Part shown: one piece after another, positions 52,284-59,750 of the stretch | Numbering within the stretch: the stretch's first letter is position 1 | How the letters are laid out: the number at the start of each line of letters is the position of its first letter | Assembly: GCA_011526565.1 (NCBI GenBank) | Contig: WYBL01000004.1 | Location: forward strand, 1 to 64,000 | Length of the DNA stretch: 64,000 bases | Direction of reading: 5' to 3' | DNA from: Acidobacteriota bacterium | GTDB taxonomy: Bacteria; Acidobacteriota; Vicinamibacteria; Fen-336 | Made by a program: the position numbers and the translations under genes | The notes under the pieces: model-generated | Seen by the model: only the letters and a program-made list of their open reading frames with translations | What the model was told of the DNA's origin: nothing | Database searches by the model: none

Positions 52284-52313
52284 TTGAACCCGCGGCGACC
52301 GCTCGCGCATAAT
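52284..52313 (+). promoter_or_regulatory. Candidate promoter for the TPR-like/RDD genes
   Basis: TTGAAC (52284-52289) and CATAAT (52308-52313, 5 of 6) are 18 bp apart in the 74-bp gap after ntrX. A CAGGAGGCG ribosome binding site follows before the TTG start at 52346. Confidence 0.45.
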
Positions 52314-52345
52314 CGGCGCGTCGGCCAGGAGGCGATTTCACACCC

Positions 52346-52945
52346 TTGACACCGCAGGACGAGAGCGCCGTCGACGGGCGCGCCCGCGAGGCCCGCCTGC
52401 TGCTCGACCAGGGACGCCCCGCCGAGGCCGTGGCCGCGCTCGAACGGCTGCTGCTGAGCAATCCCGGCGACGCTCGGGCGCGCGAGACGCTGTCGCTGGC
52501 GCGGGCCGCGGTGGCCGAGCAGCGCCGGGCAGCGGAGGCCGCCCTCGACGAGGCGTTCACCGCCGTGGAGATCGGCGATCTCGCGCGCGCCGAGGCGTGC
52601 GCGGCCCGCGCCGAGGCCGCCGATCCCGCGCGCCTGGCGCTGCTGCGTGACCGCCTCGACGTCCGCCGCGGGCATGCCTCGTTCGATCCCGGCCTCTCGG
52701 CCGCCGACCTCGCCGTCGCCGCCGCCCGCCCCGCGGCCTTCGCCTGGTCGCGGCGGGCGCTCGGCGTGGGCTTCGCGCTCGCGCTCGGCGTCGGGTTGCT
52801 GTTCGCCTCCGCGGGATGGGAACGCTTCGTCGACTCGCTGGTGGGACCGCCGCGGCCTCGCGCCCGCGCGGTCGCCCTGCCTTCGCTGGCCCGCTCGACG
52901 CCGGCCCCGGCCCCGGCGCCTGCCGCGGCCGCGGCGCTGCGATGA
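52346..52945 (+). CDS. Small TPR-like protein with one transmembrane helix
   Basis: The 199-residue product starts with TTG 52346; AGGAGG lies 11 bp upstream. Residues 7-105 are two or three helical TPR-like repeats (LLLDQGRPAEAVAALERLLL, then ALDEAFTAVEIGDLARAEAC). A transmembrane helix follows at about 135-153, then a proline-rich C terminus. Function unknown. Its stop overlaps the RDD gene start (ATGA). Confidence 0.65.
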   Translation: MTPQDESAVDGRAREARLLLDQGRPAEAVAALERLLLSNPGDARARETLSLARAAVAEQRRAAEAALDEAFTAVEIGDLARAEACAARAEAADPARLALLRDRLDVRRGHASFDPGLSAADLAVAAARPAAFAWSRRALGVGFALALGVGLLFASAGWERFVDSLVGPPRPRARAVALPSLARSTPAPAPAPAAAAALR

Positions 52946-53919
52946 GCCGCCGGGACGTCCACTCCCTCCGACGCATGAAGACGGAGCGGACGTGGAAGGA
53001 CGAGGTCCAGGAGCGGGTGCAGAAGCGCCGCACCGAACGGGCCGCCGGCGCCGAGCCGCTGCCGCTGTTCCCGGAAGACGTCACGGACGGCGCGGAAGAG
53101 ATGCCCGCGCCGCCCGCACCTCCGGCACCGGTCTCGCGCTCGGGGTCCGTGCCCGTCGTGCCGCTGCGCCCGGCGCGGCCCTCCGCGTCGGAAGTGCCGC
53201 CCGTCGCTGCACCTCCCCTGCGGGCCGAGGTCGACGAGGTCGACCTCCGGGCGCCGCGCGGCGCGCCGCCGGCGCCGGGCTCGCCGCTCGACCTGCCGCT
53301 GCAGGCGGACCCGCCGCCGGCTGCGGAAGCCGTGATCGAGGGCCCGCTCGAACCCGGGCCCGAGGTGGCCCCCGCGCCGGTGCTCCTGCTCGACGACCCC
53401 GAGCCCGTCGCTGAACCGCCGCAGCGCCCGCGGTTCGACTGGGGACCCGCCCCGGAGCCGGAGTCCTGGCCCGCGCCAGGCGCCGAGGAGGACGAACTGC
53501 CGGTGGTCGAGCGGCCGGCGACGCCCGAGGAGAGGCTGAACGCCGCCTTGCTCGACGCTCTCGTGATCGTCGCCTTCTGGCTGCCGGCCGTCTACCTCGC
53601 GGGTCGCGCCGCCCAGGTCGAGTTGCTCGGGTTGCTGCCGGCCTGGCCGGGCCTGCTCGGTTTCCTCGCCCTGCTCGGGCTCGTCTACGCGGGATGGTTC
53701 ACCGGCTCGACCGGGCAGACGCCGGGCAAGATGCTCGTCGGCCTGCGCGTCGTCGATCGCCACGGCGCCCCGCTGGGCGTCGCCCGCGCGCTGGCCCGCG
53801 CGGCCCTCGGCGTGGTCGGCACGGCCCTGGTCGGCGCCGGGCTCTGGCCGATGCTGTTCGACCCCGCCCGCCGCGCCCTCCACGACCGCGCCCTGCAGTC
53901 CCGCGTCATCCGCGGCTGA
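52942..53919 (+). CDS. RDD-family membrane protein with long proline-rich N terminus
   Basis: The 325-residue product has residues 1-195 of low complexity (Pro, Ala, Glu, Arg), likely disordered and cytoplasmic. The RDD domain (about 196-320) has RLNAALLDALVIVAFWLPAV, the loop SGTTGQT-like FTGSTGQTPGKMLVGLRVVD, and the end DPARRALHDRALQSRVI. RDD proteins include ion antiporters and uncharacterised membrane proteins. It is coupled to the TPR-like gene upstream. Confidence 0.75.
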   Translation: MSRRDVHSLRRMKTERTWKDEVQERVQKRRTERAAGAEPLPLFPEDVTDGAEEMPAPPAPPAPVSRSGSVPVVPLRPARPSASEVPPVAAPPLRAEVDEVDLRAPRGAPPAPGSPLDLPLQADPPPAAEAVIEGPLEPGPEVAPAPVLLLDDPEPVAEPPQRPRFDWGPAPEPESWPAPGAEEDELPVVERPATPEERLNAALLDALVIVAFWLPAVYLAGRAAQVELLGLLPAWPGLLGFLALLGLVYAGWFTGSTGQTPGKMLVGLRVVDRHGAPLGVARALARAALGVVGTALVGAGLWPMLFDPARRALHDRALQSRVIRG

Positions 53920-53922
53920 AGA

Positions 53923-54136
53923 CCTGGGGGTGCGGGGGCGGAGGAGGCTACGTTGTCCGACGTAGCGTCGACGGCGGCTCGCGCCGGAAGTGAATTCCGG
54001 CGCTCGGGCCACTGGGCTCCGTCGCTCCGCTCCTACGCCCAGACCCGGGCGGAGCGCGGAGGCGACTCCAAAGGCCCGTGTCGCGACTCCTGCCTGGGGG
54101 TGCGGGGGCGGAGGAGGCTACGTTGCCCGACGTAGC
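53923..54136 (+). repeat. Pair of 44-bp hairpin repeats flanking a palindromic spacer
   Basis: The 44-bp units at 53923-53966 and 54093-54136 differ at one base. Each has CGGGGGCGGAGGAG followed by a hairpin of GCTACGT with ACGTAGC. The core is the 14-mer found in the 87-bp repeat at 19270. Between the copies is a 9-bp perfect palindrome (GCGCCGGAA with TTCCGGCGC, 53981-54003). The 263-bp gap from the RDD stop to rqcH has no convincing gene. Confidence 0.8.
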
Positions 54137-54146
54137 CCCCGCGGAG

Positions 54147-54174
54147 CGAGGAGGCGCCCTCAGGCGCCTCCTCG
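54147..54174 (+). terminator. Strong hairpin before rqcH
   Basis: CGAGGAGGCGCC at 54147-54158 pairs perfectly with GGCGCCTCCTCG at 54163-54174 (12 bp, CTCA loop). It stands 9 bp before the rqcH ATG, so it could also block or tune translation of rqcH. No T-tract follows. Confidence 0.45.
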
Positions 54175-54182
54175 ACTCCTAA

Positions 54183-55754
54183 ATGGACTCGCTCACGCTC
54201 GATCGGCTGATCGGGGAGGTGCTTCCGTTCGTCGTCGGGCGACGGATCGAGAAGGTGCGGGCGGGGAACCGCGTCGTCGTGCTCGAGCTGGCGCGCCAGA
54301 AGGAGCGGCTGCTGCTCAGCGCCTGGCCGCGTTGCGCGGGCGCGTGGCGCGTCTCGCGCGAGGCCGCGCGGGGCGGGACCGCGTCGCCGCCGGGCGGGCG
54401 CGACGGGCACGCGCTGCTGCTCCTGCGCAAGCACCTCGAGGGCGCCCGCGTGGTCGGGCTCGAGCGCGTCGCCGGCGAACGCTCGCTTCGGATCGAGACC
54501 ACCGGCGGCACCCTCGCACTGCGCCCTTCCGGCGCCGCGCCGTCGATCAGCCTCGCGCGCCCCGGCGAGCCCGTCGCGACGCTGTTCGGCGAAGACGCCT
54601 GGCCGCTGCCCGAACCGCGCCCCGGCGCCGGCGAGTGGTGGCAGGCGCCGCCGCCGGCGGGCGCGTCGGCGGGCGAGCGGCTGCGCGCGTGCCCGGGGCT
54701 CGGGTCGTGGCTGGCGCGCGCGTGGGACGGGGAGGCCGGAAGCTGGCAGCGCTGGCAGCGCGCGGCGGCCACAGCAGCGCCGCACGTGGTCTCGCGCGCG
54801 CCGCTGGCCCGTCGCGACGCCGGGGCCGCAGCCGCCGACCCGCCCGAGCTGTGGCCGATCGAGCCGCTGGACGGCCGCTGCGCCGAAGCCGCCGCGAGCT
54901 GGAGCGAGGCGGCGCAGCGCGTGTTCGAGGAGCGCCGGCGTGGCGAGTCCTTCGCCGCTGCCCGCCAGGACGCCCTGAAGGCCGCCCGCGAGAAGCGCCG
55001 GCGGCTCTCGCAGCTCCTCGCCCACCTGGAGCGCGACCGCGACCGGCTGGAGCCGGAGGAGCGCCTGCGCCACGCCGCCGAAGCGCTGCTCGCCGATCCC
55101 GGCGCCGTGACGCCCGGCGCCGCGGAGGCCACGCTGGCCGATCCGCGCGGCGGCCCGCCGCTTCACCTGAAGCTGGACCCGCGCCTGCGCGCGGTGGACA
55201 ACGCCAATCGGCTGTTCGACCGCGCGCGGCGCAACGCGGGAGCGCGCGAGCGGATCGCGGCCCGCATCGCGCAGGCGCGCGCGGACCTCGCGGCGGCTGT
55301 CGACCGCGAGCGGGCGCTGGGCGAGGCGCGGTCCGGCGCGGAACTGCCGGCCACCCCGGTCCGCGAGCCCGCCCGCGAGGACGCCGCGCCGCGCCGCTAC
55401 CTGACCAGCGGCGGCCTGCTGCTCCACGTCGGACGCGGCGCGAAGGAGAACCACCAGCTCACCTTCGGCCTCGCCCGCCCCGAGGACCTCTGGTTCCACG
55501 CCCGCGACGTGCCCGGCGCCCACGTGATCGTGCGCGACCCCGAGGGCCGCGCCGCGGCTCCCGACCTGCGCGAGGCCGCCGAGGTCGCGGCGTACCACAG
55601 CGCCGCGCGCGAGGCGGCGGCGGTCGACGTCCACGTCGCCCGCCGCAAGCACCTGCGCGCGCTGCGCGGCGCCGCCGGCCGCGTGCAGGTGGGCCACTCG
55701 GAGACGCTGCGCGTGGCCCCCCGCGATCCCGAGGGCCGGCTGCGCCGGCGCTGA
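54183..55754 (+). CDS. rqcH: RqcH/NFACT-family ribosome rescue factor
   Basis: The 523-residue product has an N-terminal NFACT-N domain (LLLLRKHLEGARVVGLERVA), a central coiled coil (about 255-300 and 340-385), and a C-terminal NFACT-R domain (KENHQLTFGLARPEDLWFHA, then RDVPGAHVIVRDPEG). RqcH adds alanine tails to stalled chains on 50S subunits. At the DR motif needed for tRNA binding this protein has Glu99-Arg100 instead of Asp-Arg. NFACT-N is also shortened or diverged in places. ATG 54183 lies directly after a strong hairpin. Confidence 0.83.
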   Translation: MDSLTLDRLIGEVLPFVVGRRIEKVRAGNRVVVLELARQKERLLLSAWPRCAGAWRVSREAARGGTASPPGGRDGHALLLLRKHLEGARVVGLERVAGERSLRIETTGGTLALRPSGAAPSISLARPGEPVATLFGEDAWPLPEPRPGAGEWWQAPPPAGASAGERLRACPGLGSWLARAWDGEAGSWQRWQRAAATAAPHVVSRAPLARRDAGAAAADPPELWPIEPLDGRCAEAAASWSEAAQRVFEERRRGESFAAARQDALKAAREKRRRLSQLLAHLERDRDRLEPEERLRHAAEALLADPGAVTPGAAEATLADPRGGPPLHLKLDPRLRAVDNANRLFDRARRNAGARERIAARIAQARADLAAAVDRERALGEARSGAELPATPVREPAREDAAPRRYLTSGGLLLHVGRGAKENHQLTFGLARPEDLWFHARDVPGAHVIVRDPEGRAAAPDLREAAEVAAYHSAAREAAAVDVHVARRKHLRALRGAAGRVQVGHSETLRVAPRDPEGRLRRR

Positions 55755-55791
55755 ACGGGCCGCGCGGCGGCGCGGTTACCATGAACGGGCC

Positions 55792-56256
55792 ATGACACTC
55801 GGAAGACGCGCCGCGCTGGTGCTGGCCACGGGCTTCGGCTCGGGCTACTCGCCGGTGGCGCCCGGCACGGCCGGCTCGGCCGTGGGGGTGCTGCTGTTCC
55901 TGCCACTCGTCCACGCGCCGCTTCGGGTGCAGCTGGCCGCCGTGGTCGTCGTCTACCTGCTGGGCGTGGCCGCCTCGAAGGTCGCCGCCGAAGTGGCCGG
56001 CCGCAAGGACCCCGGGATCGCCGTCGTGGACGAGATCGTGGGGCAGTGGATCACCTACCTGGCGCTGCCGTTCACGCCGGCAACCGCGCTCGCCGGCTTC
56101 GTGCTCTTCCGCGTGATGGACGTGGTCAAGCCCTGGCCGGCGCGCCAGCTCGAGGCGCTGCCCGGCGGCTGGGGGATCATGACCGACGACGTGTTCGCCG
56201 GGATCTGGGCCAACCTCGCGCTGCGCGCGGCGCTCGTCGTGGTGCCCTTCGCGTGA
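55792..56256 (+). CDS. pgpA: Phosphatidylglycerophosphatase A
   Basis: The 154-residue membrane protein has PgpA motifs GFGSGYSPVAPGTAGSAVGV, DPGIAVVDEIVGQWITYLAL and FRVMDVVKPWPARQLEALPG. It dephosphorylates phosphatidylglycerol phosphate to PG in phospholipid synthesis. Four hydrophobic segments. The next gene, cinA, starts with GTG overlapping the stop (GTGA). Order pgpA-cinA occurs widely. Confidence 0.95.
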   Translation: MTLGRRAALVLATGFGSGYSPVAPGTAGSAVGVLLFLPLVHAPLRVQLAAVVVVYLLGVAASKVAAEVAGRKDPGIAVVDEIVGQWITYLALPFTPATALAGFVLFRVMDVVKPWPARQLEALPGGWGIMTDDVFAGIWANLALRAALVVVPFA

Positions 56257-57500
56257 AGGCCGAGATCCTCGCCCTCGGCAGCGAGCTGCTGACGCCGCTG
56301 CGCCAGGACACCAACGCGCTGTGGCTGACCGACCGGCTGCTCGAGATCGGCATCGAGACGGTCGCCCGGCAGACGATCGCCGACGACCGCGACGCCCTGG
56401 TGCGCGGCTTCCGCGTCGCGCTCCAGCGGGCCGACGTCGTGATCGCGACGGGCGGCCTGGGCCCGACCGAGGACGACCTGACCCGCGAGGCGGCCGCCGA
56501 GGCCGCGGGCCGCGGCCTTCGCCGCGACGAGGCCTACGTCGAGTTCCTCCGCGATCGCTTCGCCGGCTTCGGCCGCGTGATGCCCGAGGTCAACGCCAAG
56601 CAGGGTGACGTGATCGAGGGCGGGACGCTCGTGAAGAACCCCCGCGGCACGGCGCCAGCGCAGTGGGTCGAGCTCGACGGCCGGCTGCTGTTTCTGTTGC
56701 CCGGGCCGCCGCACGAGATGAAGCCGCTGTTCGAGGGCGAGTTCCTGCCGCTGCTGCGCGCCCGTGCGGGGCAGCGGGTCGTGAAGACCCGCGTCCTGCG
56801 CATCGCCGGCATGGGGGAGAGCGACGTCGAGCAGAAGGCCGCGCCCGTCTACACCCGCTTCGCGAACCCGCGCACGACGATCCTCGGTGCCGCCGGCCAG
56901 GTCGAGCTGCACCTCGTCGCCGAGGCCGCCGACGATGCGGCGGCCGAGGCGCTCATCGAGTCGCTGGCCGCGCCGCTGCGGGAGGCGCTGCCGGGCCGCA
57001 TCTACTCCGAGGACGGCCGCGAGCTGCCCGCCGTGGTGGCGGACCTGCTGGCGGAGCGCGGGCTGAAGCTCGCCGTCGCCGAGTCGTGCACCGCGGGGAT
57101 GCTGTGCGCGGCGCTCAGCGACGCCCCCGGCGCCTCGCGTTTCCTGGAGCGCGGCTTCGTCACCTACTCGAACGCCGCGAAGGTCGACGAACTCGGCGTC
57201 GACGCCGCCCTGATCGAGGCCCGCGGCGCCGTCAGCGAGGAGGTGGCGCGGGCGATGGCCCGCGGCGCGCTGCGGGTGGCGGGCGCGGACCTCGGCGTCG
57301 CGGTCACCGGCGTTGCGGGGCCGGATGGTGGCAGCGCCGACAAGCCCGTCGGCTCCGTGCACCTCGCGATCGCGGGTGCGCTCGGCGAGCACCACCGGCT
57401 GGCGCGTTTCCCCGGCGATCGCTCGCGGGTGCGCACGCAGAGCGTGCGGCTCGCGCTCGAGCTGCTGCGCCGCGCGCTGCTGGGGCTCTCGCAGGGCTGA
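56253..57500 (+). CDS. cinA: CinA family protein (NMN deamidase / damage-inducible)
   Basis: The 415-residue product has two parts. The N-terminal MoaB/MogA-like domain (about 1-170) has AEILALGSELLTPLRQDTNA, ATGGLGPTEDDLTREAAAEA and LPGPPHEMKPLFE. The C-terminal PncC NMN deamidase domain (about 260-410) has LAVAESCTAGMLCAALSDAP and AVTGVAGPDGGSADKPVGSV. It recycles NMN in NAD metabolism and hydrolyses ADP-ribose in some bacteria. It is coupled to pgpA. Confidence 0.95.
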   Translation: MKAEILALGSELLTPLRQDTNALWLTDRLLEIGIETVARQTIADDRDALVRGFRVALQRADVVIATGGLGPTEDDLTREAAAEAAGRGLRRDEAYVEFLRDRFAGFGRVMPEVNAKQGDVIEGGTLVKNPRGTAPAQWVELDGRLLFLLPGPPHEMKPLFEGEFLPLLRARAGQRVVKTRVLRIAGMGESDVEQKAAPVYTRFANPRTTILGAAGQVELHLVAEAADDAAAEALIESLAAPLREALPGRIYSEDGRELPAVVADLLAERGLKLAVAESCTAGMLCAALSDAPGASRFLERGFVTYSNAAKVDELGVDAALIEARGAVSEEVARAMARGALRVAGADLGVAVTGVAGPDGGSADKPVGSVHLAIAGALGEHHRLARFPGDRSRVRTQSVRLALELLRRALLGLSQG

Positions 57501-57504
57501 CGCC

Positions 57505-58107
57505 GTGGCCGACGCCACGATGCTGCGCGCCTTCGCCGCCCTCGAGGTGGGCGCGGACCTGCGCGCGGCGCTCGTGGAGCTGCTCGCCGGGCCCGTCGCG
57601 GGCTTCCGAGGGCTCAGGCGGGTGCGTCCCGAGGGGATCCACCTGACCCTGCGCTTCTTCGGCGCGACCCGCGCCGACCAGGTCGAGGACCTGGCCGCGG
57701 CGCTCGCACCCGCCGTCGCGGCCTGCCCGGCCGCCGCAGCAGCCGCGACCGGGCTCGGCGTGTTTCCGGGCCGTGGCGCGCCGCGCGTGCTGTGGGTCGG
57801 GCTGGACCTGCCCGAGCCCGTGCGCACGCTGCAGGCGGCCTGCGAACGGGCGGCGCGGGCCGCCGGCTTCGCCCCCGAGCGGCGTCCGTTCGCGCCCCAC
57901 GTCACCCTCGGCCGCTGGCGCGAGCACGCGCCCTCCCCGCGCCTGCCCGCGGTGTCGCTGCCGCCCGCGCGACTGTCGGAGCTGGTGCTGTTCCGCAGCG
58001 ACCTCGAGCCCGGCGGCGCGCGCTACACCGCGCTGCGCCGGCTGCCGCTCGGCGGCACGCCCCCGCGCGGCCCGGCTGGCCCCCGATATACTCCCGCCGC
58101 TCCATGA
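57505..58107 (+). CDS. thpR: RNA 2',3'-cyclic phosphodiesterase (2'-5' RNA ligase family)
   Basis: The 200-residue product starts from GTG 57505 (ATG 57520 is an alternative). Two HxTx motifs of the 2H phosphoesterase fold are present: IHLTLRFFG (about residue 47) and HVTLGRW (about 133). The family opens 2',3'-cyclic phosphates. It follows cinA by 4 bp and overlaps plsY by 4 bp. The C-terminal tail is proline/glycine rich. Confidence 0.9.
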   Translation: MADATMLRAFAALEVGADLRAALVELLAGPVAGFRGLRRVRPEGIHLTLRFFGATRADQVEDLAAALAPAVAACPAAAAAATGLGVFPGRGAPRVLWVGLDLPEPVRTLQAACERAARAAGFAPERRPFAPHVTLGRWREHAPSPRLPAVSLPPARLSELVLFRSDLEPGGARYTALRRLPLGGTPPRGPAGPRYTPAAP

Positions 58108-58712
58108 TGCCCCTCGCTGCCCTGGTCGCCGCCTACCTGCTCGGCGCCATCCCCTTCAGCTTCGTCGTCGCGCGGCTGTGGGGCGTGCGCGACGTGCGCG
58201 AGGTCGGCAGCGGCAACGTCGGCGCGACCAACGTCATGCGCAACGCGGGCAAGGTGCCGGGGGCGATCGCGTTCGTGCTCGACTCGGGCAAGGGGGCGCT
58301 GGCCGCGTGGCTCGCGCTCCGGGCCGGGGGGCCGGGCTGGCTGCCGCCGGCGTGCGCGGCCGCGGCGGTCGCGGGGCACCTCTACCCGGTGTTCCTCGGC
58401 TTCCGCGGCGGCAAGGGCGTGGCCACCGGCGCCGGCGCTTTCCTGCCGCTCGCGCCGTGGGCGACCCTCTCGGCGGTCGTCGTGTTCGTGGTCGTCGCCG
58501 CTGCCACCCGCTACGTCTCGATCGGCTCGATCGTCGGCGCCGTGGCCCTCGCGGTCGGCGCGTGGGCCGGCGGCGCGCCGCGGTCGACCTGGGTCGCGGC
58601 GGCGCTGGTCGGCGCCGTCGTGATCTGGAAGCACCGCAGCAACCTGGCGCGCCTCGCGGCGGGGAGCGAGCGGAAGCTGGGAGCGCCGAAGCCGGAGGGC
58701 GCGCGGCCGTGA
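58104..58712 (+). CDS. plsY: Glycerol-3-phosphate acyltransferase PlsY
   Basis: The 202-residue membrane protein starts with ATG 58104 (ATG 58107 is also possible). The three PlsY motifs are clear: VREVGSGNVGATNVMRNAGK, HLYPVFLGFRGGKGVATGAG and the late VIWKHRSNLARLAAGSE. It transfers acyl from acyl-phosphate to glycerol-3-phosphate to start phospholipid synthesis. It overlaps gpsA by 4 bp, so substrate supply and use are encoded together. Confidence 0.97.
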   Translation: MMPLAALVAAYLLGAIPFSFVVARLWGVRDVREVGSGNVGATNVMRNAGKVPGAIAFVLDSGKGALAAWLALRAGGPGWLPPACAAAAVAGHLYPVFLGFRGGKGVATGAGAFLPLAPWATLSAVVVFVVVAAATRYVSIGSIVGAVALAVGAWAGGAPRSTWVAAALVGAVVIWKHRSNLARLAAGSERKLGAPKPEGARP

Positions 58713-59692
58713 AGTGCGCGGTGCTCGGCGGCGGCGCCTGGGGCACGGCGCTGGCGGCGCAGTTCGCGCGCGCGGGGCATGCCGTGGGGCTGTGGCTGCG
58801 CGAGCCCGAGATCGCGGCCGAGCTCCGCGAGCGCCGCACCAACTCGCTGTACCTCGGCGACGTGGTGCTGCCCGAGGGCATCGCGCCCACGCTCGACCTG
58901 GCTGCCGCCCTGGCGGGCGCGGAGGCCGTGATCGTCGCCATCCCTTCGCAGTACGCGCGCGGCGTCTACGCGCAGGCCGTCCCGCACCTCGCGCCGGGCG
59001 CCGTGCTGGTGTCGGCCACCAAGGGCTTCGAGCTCGACACCCTGCTGCGCATGACCGAGGTGGCCGCGGCGGAGGCCCCGGGCCGCCCGCTGGCCGTGCT
59101 CTCGGGACCCAGCTTCGCCGTCGAGGTCGCGCACGGGCTGCCCACCGCGGTGGTCGTCGCGAGCGCCGACCGCGCTGCCGCCGAGGCGATCCAGCGCGCG
59201 ATCTCGACCCGCAGCTTCCGCGCCTACGCGAGCGACGACGTCGTCGGCGTCGAGCTGGCCGGGGCGCTCAAGAACGTGGTCGCGATCGCCGCCGGCATCC
59301 TCGACGGCCTCGGCTACGGCCACAACACGACCGCGGCGCTGATCACCCGCGGGCTGGCCGAGATCGCGCGCCTGGTGGCAGCCCGCGGCGGCCGCGCCGA
59401 CACGGTCGCGGGGCTGGCCGGGCTCGGCGACCTCGTGCTCACCTGCACCGGTGCGCTGTCCCGCAACCGCCGGCTCGGCCAGGCGCTCGGGGCAGGGCGC
59501 AGCCTGGCCGAGGCGCAGGAGCCGCACCAGGTCGCCGAGGGCGTGCGCACGACGCTCGCGGCGTGCGCCATGGCGCTGGAGTCGGGCGTCGAGCTGCCGA
59601 TCTGCGAGCGCATGCGGGCCGTGCTCTACGAGGGCCAGCCGCCGCGCGAAGCGCTCGAGGCGCTGATGCTGCGCAGCCTCAAAAGAGAGTAG
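58709..59692 (+). CDS. gpsA: Glycerol-3-phosphate dehydrogenase [NAD(P)+]
   Basis: The product has 327 residues from GTG 58709. The Rossmann motif is VLGGGAWGTALAAQFA. Further motifs: IVAIPSQYARGVY, SATKGFELDT, LSGPSFAVEVAHGLPTAVVV, the catalytic-Lys region ELAGALKNVVAIAAGILDGL, and LAGLGDLVLTCTGALSRNRR. It reduces DHAP to glycerol-3-phosphate. TAGACT lies at its stop (59690-59695) and could serve the next gene. Confidence 0.97.
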   Translation: MKCAVLGGGAWGTALAAQFARAGHAVGLWLREPEIAAELRERRTNSLYLGDVVLPEGIAPTLDLAAALAGAEAVIVAIPSQYARGVYAQAVPHLAPGAVLVSATKGFELDTLLRMTEVAAAEAPGRPLAVLSGPSFAVEVAHGLPTAVVVASADRAAAEAIQRAISTRSFRAYASDDVVGVELAGALKNVVAIAAGILDGLGYGHNTTAALITRGLAEIARLVAARGGRADTVAGLAGLGDLVLTCTGALSRNRRLGQALGAGRSLAEAQEPHQVAEGVRTTLAACAMALESGVELPICERMRAVLYEGQPPREALEALMLRSLKRE

Positions 59693-59750
59693 ACTTTTCC
59701 ACCGGCGTGCCGCGCCGACAAAAGCCCACACGAGAGGACGCTTAGCGAGC

